A stretch of 47,519 nt of DNA from JAOTYV01 sp041557595 (GTDB lineage: Bacteria; Pseudomonadota; Alphaproteobacteria; UBA8366). Below, piece by piece: positions 6,995-15,856 of the stretch (positions are counted from its first letter, which is position 1; each line of letters starts with the position of its first letter). Below the pieces are notes generated by a model. It worked only from the letters and a program-made list of their open reading frames with translations. It ran no database searches and had not been told where the DNA came from. A program made the position numbers and the translations under genes. The stretch lies in NCBI GenBank assembly GCA_041557595.1, contig JBFFGE010000006.1, forward strand, positions 1-47,519, in the 5' to 3' direction.

Positions 6995-9900
6995 TCATTC
7001 GTTGCTCGGGGCTCTATCGTTCGTCCGCGTCCTGCCGTCATCCGGCGCAATATCGAACAATTTTCGCAGCAATCCCGGCGCCAGGGCGGAGAGCGGATTT
7101 ACCGTGACCTTCGGGTCGTCCAAGGGTCCGGACACACGATAATTGGCGGCAAACAATGCTTCATTCTTGCCGCCCGTCACCAAAGGTCCGAGCACGGGCA
7201 CCTTGCTCAGTACGCGATTGATCGTCGACGCCGGAACGAGCGTGCCGCCAAGCCGCGCCTGATCTTCACCAAGATCGATCACACCGCTTGCGGTGATCCC
7301 GATCGATCCGCCATGGGCATGCACCTTGGTGAGCGTCAGACGCTGGTCCTGATATGAAAATCCGCCCTCGAATTCTTCGAAATTGATGCCCTTCCGGGAG
7401 AGCGCTTGCACAATATCGGTCAGGGACGCGACCTGCAGCACGCGCGCAAGCATCGGCGCCTTGCTGAGGGTGAACCGATTGACGGCGAAGCTTCCCTTCA
7501 TCGGCTCGTCCGGCTCGCTTTGCGTCCCGCGAATGACCATCGTCCCGCCGGATATGCCGGCGCCGTCGTAGACCGACCTGGTCAGCGTTCCAAAATCGTC
7601 CACCGTGACATACAGGACTTGTCCCGCATCGGCCGGCAGATATTTCAATTCCAGCCGCCCTTGAGCGCTCATGGTTCCATCGACCACCAGGCCTCGCATC
7701 GCGGCGCCATCGTGAACGGCCAGAATGTTCGCATGCTTCAATTGGCGGCGATCGCCCCAGACCACCTCATCGAAATGCGCATCGAGCCGAATCGCGCGCG
7801 CGCGTCCACGCCCCCGGCGCGATGACGACGATGATGGCGCTTCGTCCCGAAATACCGGTTCCAGATCGAATCGTTTCCCGGAAACGGCAATCAGCAATCG
7901 ACCGTCGGGCGTGAAATCGATTCTGCCGGTGAGGTCGCTCGCGCCATTCCGAAACTGACTGATATCGACCCGCCAAATATCCTCGTCCAATTGGCTGCGA
8001 TACGCGGTGCCGGAAAATTTCGTCTTGCCCGCTTCGAGGTCGAACCGCTCCACCGCGAATTTACCCGCCGCATCCGACGTAATCGACATGGTCGCCCATC
8101 CGGGATCGCCCGGCGCCTTTTCCCAGCCAATTCCGGGAATCGAGATCCGCGTGTCCTCCAGTGCGATCTTTGCCGACACCGAGATGTCATTCTCGCGAGA
8201 CCCGGTCAGCGTGAGGCTGACATCGGCCGGACCCGACGCCGGCGGAATATCCGGCAGGCCGAACCCGGGCCGGCTCAGTTCGGGCACACGCCCGGATACG
8301 ACGACACGACGCCGAAACGGCGCGTCCGCCTTGAAGTTCTCGCGCCAATAGAGTGTCACCGGCGTGGCGGACAACCGCGCCACGCCACCGGCCGTCAGCC
8401 CGGAATTATCGACCCGAATATTGAGATCGCCATGGCTGAAATTCATACCATAGGGTCCAGGCGCCAGAGCGACCTCGCGCAGCGTCGCCGATACATCCAC
8501 ATTCACCCGCTTCGACGTGAGATCCGCGATCAGGGGGAACCGCAAATTCGTGCGAATGACCGCATTGCCCGAGACCGCCTTGGGCGCAACGCCGAGATCG
8601 GCGGAAAGCGGCAGGGCCTTGTGATGCAGCACTTCCATCACGGTTTGCAACGCGCCGCGTACGACAAGGTCGATGGCAATCCGCTTTTCCTTCCGATCGA
8701 GCCCCGAAATGTCGACCACCGATTGCTCCAACGCCACGTCGCGCAGACGCCCGCTGGTAAGCGCGAGCCGCAACCGCCCCTTGTCGAAACGCGCGGTACC
8801 CCCGACCCCGGTGAACCGCGGCAACGGCGCCCAATAGTCGACATCGAGCCCCTGAAACTGCAGCGTACCGGTCAGCGAGTCGACACGGACCGCCGCGGCA
8901 TTATTCGCCGGAATTTCGAGCGCCATGCTGGCTTTCGCCTCCGTCACCTCGCCCTTTGCGAGATTACCCGTCACCCATTTTCGGGCCGGCTTCCCGAGCG
9001 CCGTCGGCCAGTATTGGTCGAGCGTCGACATCGGGATCCTGGTCGCAACGGCATCGGCACGAATGCGATAGGCCCCCCCATCCAACTGAACGGCGCCGGT
9101 CGCCGACAATGACGGACCGCCAAAATCTATCGCGGCCTTCTTGATCAGTGCCGATGTCATGTTGTCCGAAAATTTGGCCTGTAAGGCGACTGTATTGACC
9201 GGTAACGGTTGCGGCGTGACACCGGGAAAATCGAGCTTCCCCGACCCCGTGGTAATGTCGATTTCGTCCAACTCGAATCGATTGCCGTCCAGGATCTTGC
9301 CGATGATCCGCCCGCTGACAGGGACATCCAATCCGGCGAACCCGACCAACATCGGCGCGGCGTTCGCCAAGGGCGCCGCTTGCAGGTTACGGACGTCGAA
9401 TTGGGCAACCACGCCCTCGCCCTCCGCGGGATAGACCATTGCGAGAGTGACCGCGCCAATTCGGCTGCGCATGTCGAAGTGGACATTCCGAATCGTCCAT
9501 TTCGGCCCGAATTCGTACTCGGCGTTGCCCGTAACCGGGACGTCGACATTCGAATAGCGCTTCAGATCGGGAATCACGCGGCCGATCAACGTAGGCGACA
9601 GTTCCTTGAATTCCGACCGCCCGGAGACGTTGCCGCTCTCGCGGTCGAACAGCAACCAGCTGTCCAGGTTCGTCCGCTTACCGCCATCGTCAAGGCTCAG
9701 CGACACCGAAGACAGGATTCCTTCGCGCCGGAAGGCCGCCACAATATCGATATGCGTGAGATCGAAGACATAATCCTGTTTCCGGTCGGCCAATTTGAAT
9801 TTGCCGTCGAGGAGTGAAAATTGGCGAAGGTATCGAAATGCGCCATCGCCGTCCCGAATGGGTTTGACAAGCGCGTCCAGCATGCGTTTTCCCATCGTCG

Positions 9901-10366
9901 CCGGTTTTGCGACGGCAGCATCGGGTACCTGGAAGGTCAACTTGCCGTCCGCCGCGCGCTCTATGTCGACGGCGAGACCGAGAATCTCCAATCGGGAGAT
10001 CGCCAGCTCAAAATGGGCCAATGCGGGAATAGAAAGACCGACGGATACCTCCGGCAAGGACGCCAGAAGTTTTCCGTCCCGCGCCAGGATTCGGATGTTT
10101 TGGGCCCGCAGGTCGATCATCCTGCGCCAGCCGCCCCAAATCATGACGGTGTCGTCGACGTCGACGGTAAATGACAGGTCTTCTGCGGCGAAGGATCGCT
10201 CCAGCACCGGGTTCATGAAATTCAGGGAAATCGGCCCTTGCGATAGCCGCCAAGCCGCCAAACTTGCCAGAATCGCAAGCCCTACGGATAGGCTGACCAG
10301 CACCTGCGCCAGCCGCACGAAGAAATGTCGCAACGGGTCCCCCGCTCCGCTTGGACTAGTCACCAT
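6995..10366 (-). CDS. large AsmA/YhdP-like envelope protein (DUF3971, AsmA-like C-terminal)
   Basis: This 1123-residue protein has one N-terminal membrane segment (about 18-40) followed by a long, beta-rich region predicted to lie in the periplasm. The C-terminal part (GGTLVPASTINRVLSKVPVLGPLVTGGKNEALFAANYRVSGPLDDPKVTVNPLSALAPG in outline) is the conserved end of the YhdP/AsmA superfamily. In E. coli these proteins bridge the periplasm and help move phospholipids to the outer membrane. The predicted start ATG at 10366 has no Shine-Dalgarno sequence and lies only 52 bases from the divergent glnE start, so leaderless translation or a slightly later start is possible. It converges on tyrS. Residues about 850-860 (SSSSSRRGRGRAR) form a basic low-complexity insert. 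The lipid-transport role is inferred from the family. Confidence 0.88.
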   Translation of the reverse strand: MVTSPSGAGDPLRHFFVRLAQVLVSLSVGLAILASLAAWRLSQGPISLNFMNPVLERSFAAEDLSFTVDVDDTVMIWGGWRRMIDLRAQNIRILARDGKLLASLPEVSVGLSIPALAHFELAISRLEILGLAVDIERAADGKLTFQVPDAAVAKPATMGKRMLDALVKPIRDGDGAFRYLRQFSLLDGKFKLADRKQDYVFDLTHIDIVAAFRREGILSSVSLSLDDGGKRTNLDSWLLFDRESGNVSGRSEFKELSPTLIGRVIPDLKRYSNVDVPVTGNAEYEFGPKWTIRNVHFDMRSRIGAVTLAMVYPAEGEGVVAQFDVRNLQAAPLANAAPMLVGFAGLDVPVSGRIIGKILDGNRFELDEIDITTGSGKLDFPGVTPQPLPVNTVALQAKFSDNMTSALIKKAAIDFGGPSLSATGAVQLDGGAYRIRADAVATRIPMSTLDQYWPTALGKPARKWVTGNLAKGEVTEAKASMALEIPANNAAAVRVDSLTGTLQFQGLDVDYWAPLPRFTGVGGTARFDKGRLRLALTSGRLRDVALEQSVVDISGLDRKEKRIAIDLVVRGALQTVMEVLHHKALPLSADLGVAPKAVSGNAVIRTNLRFPLIADLTSKRVNVDVSATLREVALAPGPYGMNFSHGDLNIRVDNSGLTAGGVARLSATPVTLYWRENFKADAPFRRRVVVSGRVPELSRPGFGLPDIPPASGPADVSLTLTGSRENDISVSAKIALEDTRISIPGIGWEKAPGDPGWATMSITSDAAGKFAVERFDLEAGKTKFSGTAYRSQLDEDIWRVDISQFRNGASDLTGRIDFTPDGRLLIAVSGKRFDLEPVFRDEAPSSSSSRRGRGRARAIRLDAHFDEVVWGDRRQLKHANILAVHDGAAMRGLVVDGTMSAQGRLELKYLPADAGQVLYVTVDDFGTLTRSVYDGAGISGGTMVIRGTQSEPDEPMKGSFAVNRFTLSKAPMLARVLQVASLTDIVQALSRKGINFEEFEGGFSYQDQRLTLTKVHAHGGSIGITASGVIDLGEDQARLGGTLVPASTINRVLSKVPVLGPLVTGGKNEALFAANYRVSGPLDDPKVTVNPLSALAPGLLRKLFDIAPDDGRTRTNDRAPSNE

Positions 10367-10418
10367 ATATAGTGTTATTAGCCATTAATCCTACGATTTT
10401 GCTAACACGCGGGTTGCC

Positions 10419-13400
10419 GTGCTGAATGAACTTGATATCGACCGCCTGCCGCCGCCCGCCGATGCCGAACGCGCATCGATCGGCCGCGATCGCTGGCGCG
10501 CTTTATCAAACGAAATCAACGGTGTGGATGCAGTTTCCGACAATCCGACCGGCGCGGCACTGCTTGACGCCATATTCGGCAACAGCCCCTATCTCACCAA
10601 TCTCTTGCTGCGGGAAGCGCCCTTCGCGTTGCAATTGTTCGAGGAAGGCCCCGACACCGCACTCAGCGCCACAATAACGGGGCTCGAGGCCGAATTGGGC
10701 GAAGAACGCTCGGTCGAACGCCTGATGTCCGGTCTCCGCCGCGGAAAATCGAAGATCGCCCTGTTGATCGCGATTGCCGATATCGCCGGTTTATGGCCCC
10801 TCGAATCGGTAACCCACTCGTTGAGCGACTATGCCGATTTGGCGCTGAACCTGGCCTTGCGCCACCTGTTGCGCCGATTGGCGGATGACGGCGTCATCGC
10901 GCTGCCCGACGGCGATACGCCTGAAGCGGAGGCAGGGCTGGTTGTCCTCGCCCTCGGCAAACTCGGCGCGCGAGAACTGAATTATTCCAGCGACATAGAC
11001 ATCATGGTGCTCTATGAGCCGGAAAAGCTGCAGCCGCGGGATTCCGACACGCTTTCTCAGCAATTGGTGCGCGCCACGCGGATGCTGATGCGCATCATGG
11101 ATGAGCGGACCGCGGACGGCTATGTGTTTCGCACCGATTTGCGCCTGCGGCCCGATCCCGGCGCAACGCCGCTGGCCATTCCTGTTCACGCCGCGGAAGT
11201 CTATTACGAAAGCGTCGGCCAGAATTGGGAACGCGCCGCGATGATCCGCGCCCGAGCGTCGGCCGGGGATATCGGCCTCGGCGAGGCGTTCCTGCGCAAT
11301 CTGCGTCCCTTCATTTGGCGCAAATTTCTCGATTTCGCCGCGATCCAGGACATCCACTCGATCAAACGCCAGATTACCGCCTATCGCGGCGGCGCCGAGA
11401 TCGCGGTGAACGGTCATAACATCAAACTCGGACGGGGCGGCATCCGCGAGGTGGAGTTCTTTGCCCAAACGCAGCAGTTGATCTGGGGCGGCCGGTATCC
11501 CGCGCTGCGCACGAAACCGCTGTGCGAAACCCTGGAGCAACTGGCCGAACATGGTCGGGTCAAACCGGAAACCGCCGACGCCATGGCCCATGCCTACCGC
11601 TACCTGCGGCGGCTCGAGCATCGGCTGCAAATGGTCGACGATCATCAGACCCATGAAATCCCCAAGAACGATGCGCAGGTCGCCGCAATCGCGACCTTCA
11701 TGGGCTATCCCGATGTGGAGGCATTCCGGGACGAACTGCTCGCAACGCTTGCGCTGGTCGAGAAAAACTATGCGGAACTGTTCGAGGACGCCGCCGATCT
11801 GGGAGGCGAAGGCACGCTGGTGTTTACCGGCTCGGAAAATCACCCCGAGACCGTCCAAACCCTGGAAACGATGGGTTTCCGCGACGGCGGATCCATTTCA
11901 TCGCTCATTCGCAATTGGCACCATGGCCGCTACCGCGCGACCCGGAGCGTCCGCTCGCGCGAATTGCTCACGGAGTTCATGCCGCGCTTGCTCAAAGCCT
12001 TCGCGACGCGGACCGAACCCGACAGCGCGTTTGCCCGGTTCGACGCCTTCCTCGCGGGGCTGCCCGCGGGCGTGCAACTGTTTTCCTTGTTCTACACGCA
12101 ACCGCAGCTGCTCGACCTTGTGGCTGAAATCATGGGCGACGCGCCGCGATTGGCCGAGTGGCTCAGCCGCAATCCCCGCTTGCTCGACCATGTCCTGGCG
12201 CACGAATTCTACCAACCGCCGGGCGACGCGGAGGAAATGCAGGCGGAACTTGCGGAGACGCTGGCGCAGGCCGACGATTTTCAGGATGTGCTGGAAATTT
12301 CTCGGCGCTGGACCAACGACAAGAAATTCCAGGTCGGCGTCCAGATCCTGCGCGGCATGACCGACGGCCACGCGACCGGTCCTATTCTTTCGGACATCGC
12401 GGAATCCGTTCTGCGTGGCCTATGGCCCCACGTTCTCAAGGAATTCTCCGAATCCGGACGGCACGGCGACGTGCCGGACGGCGGCATTGCGGCGATCGCC
12501 CTGGGCAAACTCGGCGGGCGCGAGCTCATGCCGGAATCCGATCTCGACCTGGTGTTCGTCTACGACGTGCCAGACACGATCGACCAGTCGAACGGCGAGC
12601 GGCCGCTGGCGGCCAGCGTCTACTATCTGCGCCTGTGCCAGCGAATCGCAGGGGCAATCGAGGCGCTGACCGGCGAAGGACGTCTCTACGACGTGGACAC
12701 CCGGCTGCGGCCATCCGGCAACAAGGGCCCCGCCGCGGCCCGGCTCGATAGCTATATCCAATATTTCGAAGACTCCGCGTGGACCTGGGAACACATGGCG
12801 TTGACCCGCGCGCGTGTCGTCGCCGGGTCGCCGGACCTGATCGAACGATTGAAAGACGTCATCCGCGCGATCCTCACCAAGCCGCGCGACGAAGACGGGC
12901 TGGTGATCGACGTCGCAACAATGCGGGCGCGCATGGCGAAGGAACACCGGGGCCAATCCCGCTGGGATATCAAACACCGTCGCGGCGGTTTGGTGGATGC
13001 GGAATTTATCGCGCAATTCCTCCAGCTCCGCCACGCCGCGGACCACCCCGGCGTGCTCACCCACAATGCCACCGACGCGTTCGGGCGGCTCGAAGCCGAG
13101 GGATTGCTGGACGCCGCCACGGCCACGGCTCTGCGGGATGCGCTGCGCCTTTGGCACAATGTGCAAACCGTACTGCGCGTCACGACGAGCGACGGCCTGG
13201 AGCAAAATACGCTGGCATCGGGCCCGCGCGCCGCGTTGCTGCGCGCCGCCGACGCACCCGATTTCGACGCACTGGTGGCGCGCATGGACGAAACCGCCGA
13301 GCGCGTGCATGGTTATTTCGTCGACCTCATCGATCGGCCGGCGGAGGATGCCCGGCGGCGCGGCGCGGCATCGCAGGACCCCGCACCAACACCGTCGCCC

Positions 13401-13451
13401 GCATCGCCCGGCCGGCGGCAAAAGACCACCCCCAGAAGGAGGCCCCGTTAG
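10419..13451 (+). CDS. glnE: bifunctional glutamine synthetase adenylyltransferase / adenylyl-removing enzyme
   Basis: GlnE adds or removes AMP on glutamine synthetase in response to PII and glutamine. Two nucleotidyltransferase domains are visible. The N-terminal (de-adenylylating) one has GKLGARELNYSSDID near residue 180, and the C-terminal (adenylylating) one has GKLGGRELMPESDLD near residue 696. Each is followed by a helical bundle, and a linker region carries the conserved FxRFDAFLxGLPAGVQLFSLF stretch near 545-565. At 1010 residues it matches alphaproteobacterial GlnE. The start is a GTG at 10419 without a strong ribosome site. The last 30 residues are a basic Pro/Ala/Arg-rich tail. It is divergent from the AsmA-like gene and bcp follows 4 bases after its stop, a conserved glnE-bcp pairing. 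Confidence 0.97.
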   Translation: MLNELDIDRLPPPADAERASIGRDRWRALSNEINGVDAVSDNPTGAALLDAIFGNSPYLTNLLLREAPFALQLFEEGPDTALSATITGLEAELGEERSVERLMSGLRRGKSKIALLIAIADIAGLWPLESVTHSLSDYADLALNLALRHLLRRLADDGVIALPDGDTPEAEAGLVVLALGKLGARELNYSSDIDIMVLYEPEKLQPRDSDTLSQQLVRATRMLMRIMDERTADGYVFRTDLRLRPDPGATPLAIPVHAAEVYYESVGQNWERAAMIRARASAGDIGLGEAFLRNLRPFIWRKFLDFAAIQDIHSIKRQITAYRGGAEIAVNGHNIKLGRGGIREVEFFAQTQQLIWGGRYPALRTKPLCETLEQLAEHGRVKPETADAMAHAYRYLRRLEHRLQMVDDHQTHEIPKNDAQVAAIATFMGYPDVEAFRDELLATLALVEKNYAELFEDAADLGGEGTLVFTGSENHPETVQTLETMGFRDGGSISSLIRNWHHGRYRATRSVRSRELLTEFMPRLLKAFATRTEPDSAFARFDAFLAGLPAGVQLFSLFYTQPQLLDLVAEIMGDAPRLAEWLSRNPRLLDHVLAHEFYQPPGDAEEMQAELAETLAQADDFQDVLEISRRWTNDKKFQVGVQILRGMTDGHATGPILSDIAESVLRGLWPHVLKEFSESGRHGDVPDGGIAAIALGKLGGRELMPESDLDLVFVYDVPDTIDQSNGERPLAASVYYLRLCQRIAGAIEALTGEGRLYDVDTRLRPSGNKGPAAARLDSYIQYFEDSAWTWEHMALTRARVVAGSPDLIERLKDVIRAILTKPRDEDGLVIDVATMRARMAKEHRGQSRWDIKHRRGGLVDAEFIAQFLQLRHAADHPGVLTHNATDAFGRLEAEGLLDAATATALRDALRLWHNVQTVLRVTTSDGLEQNTLASGPRAALLRAADAPDFDALVARMDETAERVHGYFVDLIDRPAEDARRRGAASQDPAPTPSPASPGRRQKTTPRRRPR

Positions 13452-13455
13452 ACCG

Positions 13456-13923
13456 ATGACGATCCAGGCAGGAGACAAGGCGCCGGATTTCGTGCTGCCG
13501 ACCGATGGCGGCGGCGAGGTGTCGCTATCCGCGCTGCAAGGCAAAACCGTGATTCTGTATTTTTACCCGAAGGACAATACGCCGGGCTGTACGACGCAGG
13601 CATGCGCCTTTCGCGACGCATTGCCGGACTTCGCCAAGTCCGGCGCCGAGGTGATCGGCATCTCGAAAGACAGCGTCCGCAAGCACGACAATTTCAGGGA
13701 CAAACACGGCCTGACATTCCGGCTCGCGTCGGATGCCGACAACGATGTCTGCGAACGCTATGGCGTGTGGAAGGAGAAATCCATGTATGGCCGTAAATTC
13801 ATGGGAATCGAACGGTCGACCTTTCTCATCGACGGCGACGGCATCGTTCGCAAGGCCTGGCATAAAGTAAAAGTCGCCGGCCACGTCGACGAGGTGCTCA
13901 CGGAAGCGCAGGCCCTTTCGTGA
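13456..13923 (+). CDS. bcp: thioredoxin-dependent peroxiredoxin, Bcp/PrxQ type
   Basis: This 155-residue thiol peroxidase reduces hydrogen peroxide and organic peroxides. The peroxidatic cysteine is Cys45 and the resolving cysteine Cys50, in the PGCTTQAC motif with the five-residue spacing typical of atypical 2-Cys PrxQ. The Tyr-Pro-Lys-Asp stretch (FYPKDNTPGC) and the later conserved arginine (GIERSTFLID) complete the active site. The ATG at 13456 follows glnE by 4 bases; the reading frame is open much further upstream but that part overlaps glnE. Its TGA overlaps the GTG of the next small gene (GTGA), so the two are likely coupled. Confidence 0.96.
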   Translation: MTIQAGDKAPDFVLPTDGGGEVSLSALQGKTVILYFYPKDNTPGCTTQACAFRDALPDFAKSGAEVIGISKDSVRKHDNFRDKHGLTFRLASDADNDVCERYGVWKEKSMYGRKFMGIERSTFLIDGDGIVRKAWHKVKVAGHVDEVLTEAQALS

Positions 13924-14189
13924 CACGGCGCAAGAAACGCAAGGACGGTCCCGAAGCGCTACGCCGCCAGCTGCAATCCCTGATGGAGCAACAGCCTACG
14001 GCGGAAGCGCTCAACGATCAGGTCATTACCCCGTTCATCGCCGCACTCGAAAATGTGTGTGGTCCGCGGGGATACCTGCTGAATATATTCGGCGACAGCA
14101 GCAATCTCGTGATTTCAACGGACGATCATGCGGAGGCAATTTACGACCTTGTCGAAAAATATATCGACGGCATCGATCTGGAGACCTAG
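13920..14189 (+). CDS. small hypothetical protein (89 residues)
   Basis: I do not recognise this protein. It has a basic N-terminus (RRKKRKDG), a helical middle and an acidic C-terminus (DDHAEAIYDLVEKYIDGIDLET). It has no signal peptide, membrane segment or metal motif and only one cysteine. A central segment, GPRGYLLNIFGDSSNLVIS, looks like a small folded beta core. It starts with a GTG that overlaps the bcp stop and itself overlaps the beginning of the next gene. This tight packing and sensible codon use argue that it is real. Confidence 0.7.
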   Translation: MTRRKKRKDGPEALRRQLQSLMEQQPTAEALNDQVITPFIAALENVCGPRGYLLNIFGDSSNLVISTDDHAEAIYDLVEKYIDGIDLET

Positions 14190-15009
14190 CAAGCGCGGCG
14201 CCGGTTTCGTTTTGGCGCTGCTGCTGGCGTTGATGCCCGCTGCGCCCGCCTCCGCCGCCGATGCGGTTCCAGTCGATCTGGAGCTGGTTCTAGCCGTCGA
14301 TATTTCCGGCAGCATCGATCCTGAAGAAGCACAACTTCAGCGCGACGGTTACGTCGCCGCGTTGACCGATCCGGCGTTTCTGAAGGCAATCCAGGGTGGG
14401 TTTCTCGGCCGCATCGCGGCGACGTATATCGAATGGGCCGGATCGGAAATCGCGATAACCATTGCCGGGTGGACGCTGATCGAAGACGAGCGCTCGGCCC
14501 GGAATTTTGCGGCCACAATTGCCCGCGCTCCGTCGCAAACCGCGCTTTGGACCTCGATCCGCAACGCGATCGAATTCGCGTTGCCGCAATTCGAAAACAA
14601 TGGCTTCCAAGGGACCCGCCGGGTCATCGATATTTCCGGCGACGGGCCGAACAACAAGGGCGGGCTGGTGACCGTCGCGCGCGACCGGGCAGTTGCGAAA
14701 GGCGTGACCATCAACGGACTGCCGATCGTGAATGACCGGCCGAGCCCCTTTGGCTGGCCGGCGATGAAAGATGTCGATCTGTACTACGGAAATTGCGTCA
14801 TCGGCGGCCCGGGCGCATTTTATATCGTGGCGAATTCCTTCGCCGATTTCGGGCGGGCAATTCGCAAGAAATTGATCCTCGAGATTGCCGGCCGGCCGCC
14901 GCCGCCCGCATTTCGCATCGTCAAGGCCGCCGCCGAGGGCAAACCGCGCGAAATTCCGCCCTGCAATATTGGCGAGTTGCGGTTGGAATGGTTCACGGAT
15001 GAACCCTAG
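14128..15009 (+). CDS. DUF1194 protein, secreted von Willebrand A-like
   Basis: This is a member of the alphaproteobacterial DUF1194 family, which has a von Willebrand factor A-like fold. A signal peptide is visible at about residues 23-44 (GFVLALLLALMPAAPASAAD). The mature part opens with a MIDAS-type metal motif, VDISGSID (Asp58, Ser60, Ser62), and a second Asp lies in VIDISGDGPNNKG. It is probably a periplasmic metal-dependent adhesion or binding protein of unknown ligand. The ATG at 14128 lies inside the preceding small gene and has a poor ribosome site. The signal peptide would be closer to the start if a TTG at 14149 were used, so the start is uncertain. Its stop overlaps the beginning of the DUF455 gene. 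Confidence 0.85.
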   Translation: MRRQFTTLSKNISTASIWRPSKRGAGFVLALLLALMPAAPASAADAVPVDLELVLAVDISGSIDPEEAQLQRDGYVAALTDPAFLKAIQGGFLGRIAATYIEWAGSEIAITIAGWTLIEDERSARNFAATIARAPSQTALWTSIRNAIEFALPQFENNGFQGTRRVIDISGDGPNNKGGLVTVARDRAVAKGVTINGLPIVNDRPSPFGWPAMKDVDLYYGNCVIGGPGAFYIVANSFADFGRAIRKKLILEIAGRPPPPAFRIVKAAAEGKPREIPPCNIGELRLEWFTDEP

Positions 15010-15835
15010 GTCCGACGACGCGCATTCTGCAACGGTTGCCGCCACCCTCACCCGGGCCGCCTGCGAAATCCTGAGCACCGCCGATCCGGCCAAAAAGGCG
15101 GTGCTGTCCGCGCGCACCGCCGCTGCATGGCGCTCGGGGGCAATTACCGAAATCGGGACCGCCCCGCCGCCGGCCCGCCCGGCCCGGCCGCAATGGCCGG
15201 AATTGCGCCCGCCGCGCGATGTCAAGCGGCGGCGTATCAATCAAAACCCGGCCGGACGCATCGCCCTCCTGCATGCGCTCGCCCATATCGAGCTGAATGC
15301 CATCGATCTCGCCTGGGACATCATTGCCCGCTTTGCCGTTTCGGAGGACCTGCCGCGCGATTTTTACGACGATTGGGTTGGCGTGGCGGCGGAAGAAGCC
15401 AAGCATTTCACGCTCCTGTCAGATCGGCTCCGCGCGTTTGGCAGCGGCTATGGCGACCTGCCCGCCCATGGCGGACTGTGGGAGGCGGCAGCCGCGACGG
15501 CGCAGGATTTAGCCGGCCGGCTGGCGGTCGTGCCCCTGGTGTTGGAGGCGCGTGGGCTCGACGTCACGCCCGCGATGATCGTCAAATTGCGCGCGGCCGG
15601 AGACAACCCCAGCGCCGACATCCTCGAGATTATTCACGACGACGAAATCGGGCATGTGGCGGTCGGCCAGCGCTGGTTCACCTATTGCTGCGAGCGTACG
15701 GGCGAAACGCCGGCCGTGGCCTTTCACGCGCTGGTCCGCCGATATTTCAAGGGAAACCTGAAAGCCCCGTTCAACCGTGCCAGCCGGGACCGGGCCGGGC
15801 TCCCGGAGGCATTCTACGAACCCCTGGCCACATGA
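14999..15835 (+). CDS. DUF455 ferritin-like protein
   Basis: A 278-residue DUF455 family member. The central four-helix bundle carries probable di-iron ligands: HIELNAIDLAWD (about residues 95-106), EEAKHF (about 135) and HDDEIGHVAVG (about 215-225). Members are ferritin-like proteins of unknown function, sometimes annotated beside tRNA-modifying MiaE-type hydroxylases, which share the helix-bundle ligand pattern. A Pro/Arg-rich linker (APPPARPARPQWPELRPPRDVKRRR) precedes the core. The chosen ATG at 14999 overlaps the DUF1194 stop region by 11 bases; earlier in-frame starts would run back into that gene. It converges on prfB with about 21 bases between stops. Metal content and activity are inferred. 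Confidence 0.85.
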   Translation: MNPRSDDAHSATVAATLTRAACEILSTADPAKKAVLSARTAAAWRSGAITEIGTAPPPARPARPQWPELRPPRDVKRRRINQNPAGRIALLHALAHIELNAIDLAWDIIARFAVSEDLPRDFYDDWVGVAAEEAKHFTLLSDRLRAFGSGYGDLPAHGGLWEAAAATAQDLAGRLAVVPLVLEARGLDVTPAMIVKLRAAGDNPSADILEIIHDDEIGHVAVGQRWFTYCCERTGETPAVAFHALVRRYFKGNLKAPFNRASRDRAGLPEAFYEPLAT

Positions 15836-15856
15836 ACCGGCGCGCGGCGGCACGGA

